The notes beneath the pieces are model-generated. The model had not been told where the DNA came from. It did no database searches and worked only from the letters and a program-made list of their open reading frames with translations. Source: CBDFKF01 sp965248765 (GTDB lineage: Bacteria; Pseudomonadota; Alphaproteobacteria; VGEJ01). Taken from it: a stretch of DNA of 64,000 bases. This document shows positions 1-7,529 of this stretch, piece after piece; the first letter of the stretch is position 1; every line of letters begins with the position of its first letter. The stretch lies in contig CBDFKF010000004.1 in assembly GCA_965248765.1 (NCBI GenBank), positions 1,116,001 to 1,180,000 of the forward strand. Direction: 5' to 3'. A program made the position numbers and the translations under genes.

Positions 1-63
1 CAAAGGGCTCCAACGCCCGAGTGGGTGGCAACCTTTCAATCGTCTTCAACAGGAGAACGCATC

Positions 64-996
64 ATGTTCGACCATATCCCCGATATCGACCACGAGCCGC
101 AAGGCGCGTCACCCACCGCCGTCATCTGCGACAACCTCGAACTGTTCGGCGGCAGCCCCGCAGCCGATGAGCCCGACACCCGGGACGTCTGGGACCAGGA
201 CGAAGCGCTCGCCGCGATCGACGAAGCCTTCAGCCTGCTCGCCGACGTCGTCGCACAGGACGGCACCCAGCTCGAAGCCGAGCGCGAGAGTCTCCTCTGG
301 GGCTACGTCAACGCCCTGCACGCCCAGATGCAGCGCCTCGACCGCGGCGTCGACGACCTGAAGCCCAAGCTCCGCGAGCTCGACCGGGCACAGGACGGCA
401 CCGAGATCACCGCGCACGAGCTGGAGCGCGTCACCGACAGAGCCCGCAGCCTCGGCGACCGGCGCGACGCGTTCGAGCAGATGCGCGACCAGGCCGCAGC
501 CGCCTACGCCGCCGTCACCGGCAACCACTGGAGGCCGCGACGCGGATCGCACACGAGCCAGACCGGCGCGCTGACCTCCGCCGCCATCGACGCCCGTGAC
601 TTCGTCCGCGCCCGCGACAACCGCAAGTCCGCCGCGCACGTGCCCGACGGAACCCTCATCGCCGTCGCCGGTGGACGCGAGGCCGCCGACATCAACGCGA
701 TCTGCGCTGCCCTCGACCGTGTCTTCGAGAAGCACCCCGACATGGTGCTGGTGCACGGCGGCGGACCCGGCGCGGAGAAGATCGCCGCACGCTGGGCCGA
801 GCAACACGGCATCCATCAGATCGTCTGCAAGCCCGACTGGAACGCCCACCAGCGCGCCGCACCGTTCCGCCGCAACGACGAGCTGCTCAACCTGCTGCCC
901 AAGGGCGTCGTCGCCTTCCCCGGGTCCGGCATCACCGCGAACCTCGTCGACAAAGCCCGGCAGCTCGGCATCCCCGTCCATAAGGTCGCCGCCTGA
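64..996 (+). CDS. DUF2493 (SLOG-like) domain protein
   Basis: A 310-residue protein of unknown function. The C-terminal ~110 residues match the DUF2493 pattern, a Rossmann-like SLOG fold thought to bind nucleotide-related ligands: a beta strand ending in AVAGGRE, then LVHGGGPGAEKIAARWA, and a late FPGSGIT loop. The N-terminal half is acidic and helical with coiled-coil-like Leu/Arg/Asp spacing. The frame opens upstream at a GTG at position 25, but an AGGAGA Shine-Dalgarno a few bases before the ATG at 64 favours the shorter start. DUF2493 genes are common on alphaproteobacterial plasmids and conjugative elements, which fits the mobilization genes that follow. The biochemical role is not known. 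Family call is confident, function is not. Confidence 0.8.
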   Translation: MFDHIPDIDHEPQGASPTAVICDNLELFGGSPAADEPDTRDVWDQDEALAAIDEAFSLLADVVAQDGTQLEAERESLLWGYVNALHAQMQRLDRGVDDLKPKLRELDRAQDGTEITAHELERVTDRARSLGDRRDAFEQMRDQAAAAYAAVTGNHWRPRRGSHTSQTGALTSAAIDARDFVRARDNRKSAAHVPDGTLIAVAGGREAADINAICAALDRVFEKHPDMVLVHGGGPGAEKIAARWAEQHGIHQIVCKPDWNAHQRAAPFRRNDELLNLLPKGVVAFPGSGITANLVDKARQLGIPVHKVAA

Positions 997-1015
997 GCGA
1001 TGCGCCTCACCGTCC

Positions 1016-1050
1016 ACGGCCGGTCCCCATCGCGGGATCGGCCGTTTCTT
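1016..1050 (+). terminator. rho-independent terminator after the DUF2493 gene
   Basis: An ACGGCCG/CGGCCGT stem extended by TCCC/GGGA encloses a short loop and is followed by a T-rich run (TTTCTTCTT). It lies 20 bases after the stop of the DUF2493 gene. Confidence 0.65.
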
Positions 1051-1671
1051 CTTGCTTCCCCTTACGAACGCGGAGACCGGCGTGCAACGCGCCCCGTATA
1101 TCGTCTCCGCCGCCCGCGCGCTCAATCGCCGCGCCGGCTCCGGCTCGCATCACTCGCCGGACCCGATACCTCCTCGCTTCCCCTCGACGTCGTGCCTTTA
1201 TGGCGCCTGTGGGCGGTTGGTTCTCACACCGGACGCAGCTCCTCTGCGGGGTGTGCCAAGCGCGCGCCTGTCGTGCCTTTTCCCGCTCTTTCAACGACAT
1301 GGGGCGTCAGGCGTATGCCGGATCGCGTGAATGCTCGGGGCATACACCGACGATCATGGCGCCGCGCGGTCAGGGCCGCGCATGTCCTGTACCGATACAA
1401 GTCCGGTCGCTCTCGGTTGCTGTCCGTATGACGACGTGTTACGCTCAGATACCGGTTTGGCAGGCTCCCGTGCCGGTCCCACCGCCCTCGCCGCGACCGC
1501 CGTCCCGGCCGCAATCACGGCCCCGCGGTGCCGGCGGCGTCGCCTGCGCGGGGGTCTCGGCAACCTCGCAATGCATGGAGACCCCGACAGGAATCGGGGC
1601 GTCCGTGTCCCGTTTTGTGCATGGATTTGACAGGCGCCTGCCCCTGGACGTGCCACAACGGAGCAGGAAAG
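1051..1671. other. gene-free region upstream of the MobC-like gene; candidate oriT region
   Basis: About 620 bases with no convincing gene; the open frames here have shadow-like Arg/Pro-rich composition. It holds a short inverted repeat at 1582-1599 (CCCCGA/TCGGGG, 6-nt loop) and lies directly upstream of a MobC-like gene, where oriT often sits in mobilizable elements. No nic consensus could be recognised, so the oriT suggestion is positional inference only. Confidence 0.25.
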
Positions 1672-2058
1672 ATGACCCGAAACGATCGGAAAGATCCCGA
1701 AACGAGGAACAGGTCCGGCACCAATCTGGACAATGCGCGCCGCCCGCACTCGATCCGGTTCTCCGATTCCGAATGGAGTCTGATCGAACAGGCTGCGGCG
1801 CAGCACGGCCTTACGGCCGGAGAATTGGTCCGCTCTGGTGCGCTCGCCGCCGCCGAGGACCGGCTCGGCGAGCCTCCCCCGGCCACGTTGTCACCGGGAC
1901 ACCTCGCGCTCATCGAGGCCACCTATCGCGCCGTCTACGTGCTGGCGACGCTCAACCGGGAGCAATTGCTCGACGCCGGGCGCGAGAACGAGCTCGACGA
2001 TGTCGTCGCCGCGGCGCACGACGCGATGGCCGAGACCATGAACGAAGGTCCGGCGTGA
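1672..2058 (+). CDS. MobC-like / ribbon-helix-helix mobilization accessory protein
   Basis: A 128-residue protein. After a polar N-terminus it has HSIRFSDSEWSLIEQAAAQHGLTAGELVRSGAL, the beta-strand then two-helix layout of ribbon-helix-helix relaxosome accessory proteins. Such proteins bind oriT and help the relaxase. The rest is helical and acidic. The frame opens further upstream, but the ATG at 1672 has a purine-rich GCAGGAAAG site and begins where conserved-looking sequence starts. The relaxase gene is the next gene, facing it on the opposite strand. The RHH fold is seen by pattern; the MobC role is inferred from context. Confidence 0.6.
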   Translation: MTRNDRKDPETRNRSGTNLDNARRPHSIRFSDSEWSLIEQAAAQHGLTAGELVRSGALAAAEDRLGEPPPATLSPGHLALIEATYRAVYVLATLNREQLLDAGRENELDDVVAAAHDAMAETMNEGPA

Positions 2059-2140
2059 AGATTCCGTTGCCCGATTGCGCGCGTACCGCGAAGCGGATCG
2101 TTGCCGGGGATGCAGGGAAGAACGCGCGGTCGATCCGCGT

Positions 2141-5116
2141 TCAGAGGCCAAGGTCCATATCGATCGCCTTGCCGCGGGCCGGCGGTTCGGGCTCCGGCGC
2201 CTTGTCCGGCGACGATCCCCGTCCGATTTCCTTGTCCGGGGAGGATGGCGCGGCCGTCTCCCGATCCGGTTCTTCCCTGCCGAGGGACGCTTTCCGGTCC
2301 GTTTCACGCTCGGGCCGGACGGATTCGCCGATCCCTTCGAGCGCCGATATGCGTTCGCCGGTGACCGTTTCGAGCCGCTCCCTGAGCGGAACCGCGTCGT
2401 CGGTGACCAACTCGGCCCGGTCGCGCGCCCGCGAAATCTCGACATAGAAGGACTTGGCCGTGGTCAGGTGGGGATGATTCGCCTCCATCGCGGCGATCAC
2501 GTTGTCGACCGTGCGCCCTTGAAAAGCGTGCACGGTCGAGGCCCAGGCATGGTCGAGATGGCGCAGTTGCGCATCGCCCCTGGTCAGGGTCAGCTTGCCG
2601 CCTTCCTCCAGCTTGAACGTCACCCGCCCGTTTTTCACGCCTGCGACCTCGGCGGCGCCGCTGTTCACGACCCCGAGCCCGGCATCGTTGCGGGTCCAGC
2701 GGATACGGTCGCCGGCGCGAAGCTCGATGGTTTCGCTCTTGTAGACCTCGGTTCCGCCCCGGCGCCCGCCGATCTCGGCCGGTTTCCAGGCGGCGATCGC
2801 GCCGTCCGGGCCTTCGAGATGCACGGTTCTGTTCTTGTGATCGACACGCGCGACGCGCCGTTCCTCCCCCTTTTCGACCCCGATGCGCTTGTAGGGACGG
2901 TGGAACGCCACCGTATCGCCGGGCGCATAGTTGGCGCTAAGCGCCTTTTCTGCGTTGGTATACCCCTTCGAGACCAGCCGCTGCGTTTGCATGGCGGGAC
3001 CGGCGATGCGGCCCTCGCGGGCGAGTCGCTCGCGGATATGCGCGTTGATTCCCTCGCGCAATTCATGGCTCGGCGCCATCACCCCGGTACGCTTGCGCGC
3101 TTCCGGGGAGAGTGCGAGCCAGCGCGCCGCGACCGCGCCGGCGATATTGTCGGCCTTCACTTCGGCGACATTGGAGCCGAGCTTCTCGAACGCCTTGCCG
3201 ATCTCGCCCGCAAGACTCGCCTCGACGGCGGCCTTCAGGTCGGGGTCGCGCTGGCGCATGATCTCGTCCATCACCGCGGTCTTCATGCCCGCCTGCTGGA
3301 GCTGGGCGAAGGGTTTGCCGGCATCGACCGCGTCGAGTTGCTTGGCATCGCCGACCAGAACCAGCTTCGGAATGCGCAATATGCTCGCAATTTTGAGCAG
3401 ATCCCTTGCCTGGACGGTCGAGGCGAGCGACCCCTCGTCGACCACCAGCACGGTCTTCGCGAAGGCCGCGCGCATCTCCCTGGCGCCCTTCTTCGTGAGT
3501 CTGCCTTCGGCAACGCCCGCATTCCTTGCCAGGAACCGCTGCAAGGTCTCGCTTCGTATTCCCGATTCCGCCGCCAGCGTCCGCACCGCCGAGGCCGAGG
3601 GCGCGAGCCCCAGCATCCGCCAGCCCTTCTTCTCCGCGAGCACCCGGGCGCGGTCGAGCATCCGGGTCTTGCCGGTCCCGGCATAGCCCTGAACGCCAAT
3701 TGTGCGGTCCTTTTCCGAGAGGATGAGCTTCACCGCTTGTCTTTGCCCGGGCGTCAGTGGCCCCTTGCGCAGATGCCGGTCGACCATCCAGCCGCGCATC
3801 GGCGCCTTGCCCCGGCCTTCGCCGGTGCGCATCAGGCCAATGGTCTCGCGTTCCCGGGCCACGGCCTCGTCGGTGGTGAGCCCGTTTCCCCCTGCGAGCG
3901 CCGGCGCATCGTGCAGGCGGCCCTCGCGTTTGAGACCGTCCACCGTCCGCTCGATGGCCTCGACGGAAGCCGAGCCGGGGCTGAAGGCGAGCGCCGCGGC
4001 GAGCAGATCGGTGTTCGCAAACACCGCGTCGCGCTCGGAGAGATGGGCGAGCGCCCAGTCCACCGCCTCGCGCGCGGGGTCGGCTTTGGCCGCATGGTCG
4101 AACAAGTCCGGCTGGCGCCCCACTTCCGACGCCCCGTCCGCCCCGGCGTCCCTTGCGGCATCGCGGTCCTTCGCGGTAGCGCCCGCGCTTCGTTCCAGCG
4201 CGGCAGCCGCGAGCGCCTTCGCGTCGAAGCCGAGACCGGCGGCCTGTTTCTCCCAGGTTTCGTGGAGCGCTTCCTTGTCGACGTCGCGCTTGTGGGCGCG
4301 GGTCATCAGCGCCGCGCGCCGGGCGAGCTGCTGGTTCTCCGCCGTGCTCCCGAGACCCCGGCCTTCCATCGCCGCCTCGATCTCGGCGCGCCGCGTCGAG
4401 AACGCCTCGACGATCTCGCGGGAAACGCCCGCGATCTCGAAGCGCCCGTCGGCATGGGTCTTCTCGATGCCGTAGCCGAGCTTCGCCAGTTCGCCCGCAA
4501 GCTCGCTGCGGTAGAGCGCGCCAAGCAGCATCTTCGAGCCGTAGAGCCGCTCATTGGCCATCGTGCGCCATTTTCCGTCGCCGCCCTGCACCATGTTGGC
4601 GATCACCGAATGGGTGTGCAGCGCCGGATCGAGGTTCCTCGACGTGTCATGCCTGAAGGTGGCGACTACGGTCTTCTGATCCCCGGCGCGCACCATCCGC
4701 CCGGTCTCCGGATCCCTCATCCGGGTCTCGGCGGCGTTCCGCTCGAACCAGTCGAGCGCCCGCGTCACGGCCCGGCCGTGGGCGTCGACGATGCGCCCGT
4801 CGCCGCCGACGAGCGCCGCCAGCGAGACCGACTTCGGCGCCGAGAAGGTCAGGTCGCGGCCGGGACGGTGGTGTAATTCTCCGTCCTTGGTCTTGCGGCC
4901 GAGCCGCTGCCCGGAGCCGTCCGGCACCTCGCCCTCCAGAACTGTCTTGAACACGTCCGGATCGACCGGACCTTCGAGGCCGAGTTCGCCCGCACCCTTG
5001 CCCGCCCAGGCGCTCGCCTCGCGGTGCGCGGGATCGTCGTTGGCGTAGTAGCCGTCCCTTTCGTAGTAGCTCGCGCCCTGGGACGGCGCGGCCACCGCGC
5101 CGATCGAGGCGACCAT
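2141..5116 (-). CDS. MobF-family conjugative relaxase (TraA/TrwC-like) with helicase domain
   Basis: A 991-residue relaxase-helicase that would nick oriT, bind the 5' end covalently and unwind the transferred strand. Seen: a catalytic tyrosine pair near residues 17-18 (GASYYERDGYY), DLTFSAPKSVS, and the metal-binding histidine cluster around 156-169 (RHD ... ALHTHSV). Together these are the TrwC relaxase signature. A RecD/TraI-type helicase follows, with Walker A GYAGTGKT near 477-484, VVDEGS, GDAKQL and a late STVHAFQGRTV motif. The C-terminus is charged and Pro-rich. The ATG at 5116 overlaps the stop of the upstream membrane-protein gene (TGATG), so the two are translationally coupled. A TTG nine bases upstream is the alternative start. 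No mating-pair-formation genes are in the window, so it can be shown only as mobilizable. Confidence 0.92.
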   Translation of the reverse strand: MVASIGAVAAPSQGASYYERDGYYANDDPAHREASAWAGKGAGELGLEGPVDPDVFKTVLEGEVPDGSGQRLGRKTKDGELHHRPGRDLTFSAPKSVSLAALVGGDGRIVDAHGRAVTRALDWFERNAAETRMRDPETGRMVRAGDQKTVVATFRHDTSRNLDPALHTHSVIANMVQGGDGKWRTMANERLYGSKMLLGALYRSELAGELAKLGYGIEKTHADGRFEIAGVSREIVEAFSTRRAEIEAAMEGRGLGSTAENQQLARRAALMTRAHKRDVDKEALHETWEKQAAGLGFDAKALAAAALERSAGATAKDRDAARDAGADGASEVGRQPDLFDHAAKADPAREAVDWALAHLSERDAVFANTDLLAAALAFSPGSASVEAIERTVDGLKREGRLHDAPALAGGNGLTTDEAVARERETIGLMRTGEGRGKAPMRGWMVDRHLRKGPLTPGQRQAVKLILSEKDRTIGVQGYAGTGKTRMLDRARVLAEKKGWRMLGLAPSASAVRTLAAESGIRSETLQRFLARNAGVAEGRLTKKGAREMRAAFAKTVLVVDEGSLASTVQARDLLKIASILRIPKLVLVGDAKQLDAVDAGKPFAQLQQAGMKTAVMDEIMRQRDPDLKAAVEASLAGEIGKAFEKLGSNVAEVKADNIAGAVAARWLALSPEARKRTGVMAPSHELREGINAHIRERLAREGRIAGPAMQTQRLVSKGYTNAEKALSANYAPGDTVAFHRPYKRIGVEKGEERRVARVDHKNRTVHLEGPDGAIAAWKPAEIGGRRGGTEVYKSETIELRAGDRIRWTRNDAGLGVVNSGAAEVAGVKNGRVTFKLEEGGKLTLTRGDAQLRHLDHAWASTVHAFQGRTVDNVIAAMEANHPHLTTAKSFYVEISRARDRAELVTDDAVPLRERLETVTGERISALEGIGESVRPERETDRKASLGREEPDRETAAPSSPDKEIGRGSSPDKAPEPEPPARGKAIDMDLGL

Positions 5117-5907
5117 CAGATCCAACGCCCGTATTTACGCTTGCGCCCGGCGGGCGCCGGCGGTGCCGCGGCGGCCGCTCTCCCGGCATCCGCACCCTTC
5201 GGCGGCGGCTTGCCGGGATCGCGAACGGCCCCGCCTTTCGGCGGCGACCGGGGAGCCGGTGCGTCCTCCTTGCCGGAGCCCGGCTCTCCGCGTTTCCGGT
5301 CGACAGATCCCGGCTTCGCCGGCCGCCCGACATCGGATCGAGCCGCCCGATCTTCCGATGCGCGAACCGGTACGGTTGCCGCGGGCGGAAGCGCCACGAA
5401 CCCCGGCCTGGCCGAGGGCGGCGCGAACCGCTCCCGCGCCTCGGGCCGCTGCACGGGGTTCGGGTCGAACGCCGCCCGCCGGATACCGCGCCCGCCCTCC
5501 GGCCGCCGGATCAGCGCGAGGCACAGCAAGGCGCCGCCGAAACTGCACCAGGCGCCGAGTTCGGCGGCCAATGTCGCCGTTCGTAGGAGCCGGTCGCGCG
5601 CGAGCAGCGCCTCGCCGTTGAACTTGAGATCGTCACGTGTGACGGTCAGGATCGCGCCGTCCGCCGTCCGGTACTCCGTCGACGCGCGTTCGTCGAAGCC
5701 GGTCTCGATCAGGATTTCCGCAAGCGTGAGCTTGCCGGCGGCGTACCAGGCATGGCCCGTGGAATCGCGCACCAACGCGATGAAGCAGGCCAGGATGGCC
5801 ATCGAGACGACGCCGGTCGCCGTGACAAGGAGTGCCCGGACCCACATCGCGGGATCCAGGACGGCCCTCCATCCGGCCCGGCGCCTGTGTCTTCCCCAGC
5901 TTCCCAA
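5116..5907 (-). CDS. two-TM membrane protein resembling a coupling-protein N-terminus, no ATPase
   Basis: A 263-residue protein just upstream of and overlapping the relaxase gene. It has a basic start, a hydrophobic segment near residues 24-46 (ALLVTATGVVSMAILACFIALV), a ~65-residue soluble loop, a second hydrophobic segment near 113-133, then a ~130-residue disordered Pro/Arg/Ala/Gly-rich tail ending in RKRKYGRWI. TM, small periplasmic loop, TM is the layout of the membrane domain of VirD4/TraD-type coupling proteins, and the position next to a MobF relaxase supports that link. There is no Walker A or other ATPase motif. It may be a truncated TraD or a separate relaxosome membrane partner. 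Function unproven. Confidence 0.5.
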   Translation of the reverse strand: MGSWGRHRRRAGWRAVLDPAMWVRALLVTATGVVSMAILACFIALVRDSTGHAWYAAGKLTLAEILIETGFDERASTEYRTADGAILTVTRDDLKFNGEALLARDRLLRTATLAAELGAWCSFGGALLCLALIRRPEGGRGIRRAAFDPNPVQRPEARERFAPPSARPGFVALPPAATVPVRASEDRAARSDVGRPAKPGSVDRKRGEPGSGKEDAPAPRSPPKGGAVRDPGKPPPKGADAGRAAAAAPPAPAGRKRKYGRWI

Positions 5908-6330
5908 CGCGTCGATCTCCCGGCGCCGACCGCCGGCGGAATACCGCCGCGCATCCGCCGGCCACCGGGGTGCGCCGCGTGGTCACGGCAGTCTCCGATG
6001 TTCCTCGGCTGGCGCTCCGAACGGTCTCATGGTCGGGAGCGTAAGCCCAACCCATGATCGGTTCAACCGGAAATAGATCTATATATCAATGCGTTAACGA
6101 CAGTCCTGCGCAGGCGTGAGAAGAGCTACGCGGGAATATGACAAATTCTTTCGCCGCACGTGGAGACCGGTGCCGGAACCCGCCAGGCCAGGACTTCGGG
6201 CAGGGGTTTGCTGGCCCGGTGCCGGCCGTGCGAGCGCGGTCGCAGCTACCACATCCGCCCTGGTCGGCCCCGGCAGCGGTTTCGATCTTGCGCCTGCACC
6301 GCCGCGACCGCATCGCTGACTACGTGCTCT
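5908..6330. other. intergenic region between the mobilization operon and the toxin-antitoxin pair
   Basis: About 420 bases between divergent units, with no supported gene. An AT-rich patch at about 6068-6095 (TAGATCTATATATCAAT) is a plausible promoter region for the minus-strand membrane-protein/relaxase unit. No terminator or RNA gene is seen. Confidence 0.3.
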
Positions 6331-6353
6331 TGCTTGCACTGCAAGCATATAAT
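6331..6353 (+). promoter_or_regulatory. operator palindrome overlapping a TATAAT -10 box (toxin-antitoxin promoter)
   Basis: A perfect 8-bp-arm palindrome (TGCTTGCA, one base, TGCAAGCA; 6331-6347) directly abuts a consensus TATAAT at 6348-6353, 40 bases before the antitoxin ATG. FitAB-type complexes autoregulate by binding inverted repeats at their own promoter, so this is the expected operator. Binding is inferred. Confidence 0.65.
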
Positions 6354-6392
6354 AGCTTGGACACGTCCCGAACCATGAAGAAGGTACGGCCA

Positions 6393-6638
6393 ATGGCAAG
6401 CATCACGATCCGCAATCTCGATGACGATGTGAGGACGCGCCTGCGCGTACGCGCCGCCGAGCATAGCCGCTCGATGGAAGAGGAGGTGCGTATCATCCTG
6501 CGCGAGGCCGTGAGTGACGGGAAGGCCGGTCCCCGGGACCTGGCGAAGTTCACCCGCGAGTGCTTCGCGCCCCTTGGCGGTGTCGAGCTCGAGCTTCCGC
6601 CGCGCGGCCCGATGCGCGAACCTCCGGACTTCGCCTGA
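6393..6638 (+). CDS. FitA/VapB-like ribbon-helix-helix antitoxin
   Basis: An 81-residue antitoxin. The N-terminus MASITIRNLDDDVRTRLR followed by RAAEHSRSMEEEVR is the characteristic FitA/Phd-like ribbon-helix-helix: a beta strand for DNA binding, then two helices. The C-terminal ~35 residues (PLGGVELELPPRGPMREPPDF) would wrap the toxin active site. An upstream in-frame ATG at 6375 exists, but the ATG at 6393 has an AGAAGG ribosome site at good distance and begins at the conserved residues. It is ten bases upstream of its PIN toxin and is preceded by an operator overlapping the -10 box, consistent with autoregulation by the toxin-antitoxin complex. Confidence 0.88.
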   Translation: MASITIRNLDDDVRTRLRVRAAEHSRSMEEEVRIILREAVSDGKAGPRDLAKFTRECFAPLGGVELELPPRGPMREPPDFA

Positions 6639-6648
6639 GCCGCATCGG

Positions 6649-7071
6649 ATGTTCGTCATTGACACGAATGTGGCTTCCGAGCTCATGCGCCCGGCGCCGG
6701 CGCCCACGGTCGCGACGTGGATCGCAGAGCGGGACGCGGAGGAGCTGTATCTGACCGCGGTCAGCGAAGCGGAACTGCTCTACGGCGTCGCGATCATGCC
6801 GGCCGGCAGGCGAAAAAACGAGTTGGAGGCGTCCATGAGCCGGTGGCTCGACCTTGGCTTCGCCGAACGCGTTCTGCCGTTCGACAGCGCCGCTGCCCGC
6901 GCCTATGCGGAGATCGCGGCCAGCCGTCGCCGCGCAGGCCGGCCGATCGGCGAGGCCGATTGCCAGATTGCCGCCATATCCCGCTCGCGCGGCGCTGTCC
7001 TGGTCACGCGGAACGTGCGGGATTTCAAGGGTACGGGAGTCGATGTCGTCGATCCCTGGACGGCCGCATGA
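6649..7071 (+). CDS. FitB/VapC-like PIN-domain toxin ribonuclease
   Basis: A 140-residue PIN-domain protein, the usual FitB length. It starts MFVIDTNVASELMRP, with the first metal-binding Asp in DTN. It has a central SEAELLYGVA (acidic Glu), a late IGEADCQIAAIS with the conserved Asp, and the final VTRNVRDF motif. PIN toxins are Mg-dependent RNases that arrest growth when free of antitoxin. All acidic positions expected for catalysis are present, so it looks active. It is transcribed with the antitoxin from one promoter. The next reading frame, an HsdR remnant, starts right at its stop. Confidence 0.9.
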   Translation: MFVIDTNVASELMRPAPAPTVATWIAERDAEELYLTAVSEAELLYGVAIMPAGRRKNELEASMSRWLDLGFAERVLPFDSAAARAYAEIAASRRRAGRPIGEADCQIAAISRSRGAVLVTRNVRDFKGTGVDVVDPWTAA

Positions 7072-7422
7072 GCAACCACCGAAGCCTCCGCGCGCGTCAA
7101 GATAGACGGGCTGCTGAAGGATGCAGGCTGGAATCTGACCGACGGTGTGAGCGTCCCGTTCGAGCACGCACTGCCGGACGGTACGCAGGCCGACTACGCG
7201 CTCTGCGACCGCTCGGGACGTCCGATGGCGGCGCTCGAAGCCAAGCGCGCCAGCATCGATCCCATTGCTGCCCAGGACCAGGGCCGCCACTACGCCGAAC
7301 AGCTGGAGGTCCCGTTCGTCTTCCTGTCCAACGGAGAGGAAGTGCGGTTCCTGGACCGGGAGACGGACGCCCATGCCCAGAAGATCGCGGGCTTCTACTC
7401 GCAGGATGTCAGGCGGGTGTAA
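7072..7422 (+). pseudogene. N-terminal remnant of a type I restriction endonuclease subunit (HsdR)
   Basis: About 115 codons open from 7072 to a stop at 7420-7422. The translation (VKIDGLLKDAGWNL, then DYALCDRSGRPMAALEAKRA, then GRHYAEQLEVPFVFLSNGEEVRFLD) matches the extreme N-terminus of HsdR. It includes the PD-ExK-like nuclease start: D in ADYAL, then E-A-K in LEAKR. A full HsdR is 750-1100 residues with a helicase motor, all of which is missing. There is no ATG in the conserved frame; a GTG at 7147 gives a 91-residue product. hsdM and hsdS are absent. Best read as a relic of a former type I system in the island. Confidence 0.7.
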
Positions 7423-7529
7423 AACGCGGTAGAATCGACAAAACTGAGGCCTACCAGCCTCGATCGAAGAAGCCAGGCCGACAGGAAAGCCCTCATTGGT
7501 GCCTGCCACCCAACAGATAGCCAACCTCT

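Noticed and set aside
2075..4876. 933-codon plus-strand open frame opposite the relaxase
   Set aside because: Arg/Gly/Pro/His-rich shadow frame produced by high-GC codon bias; the minus-strand frame carries all relaxase and helicase motifs.
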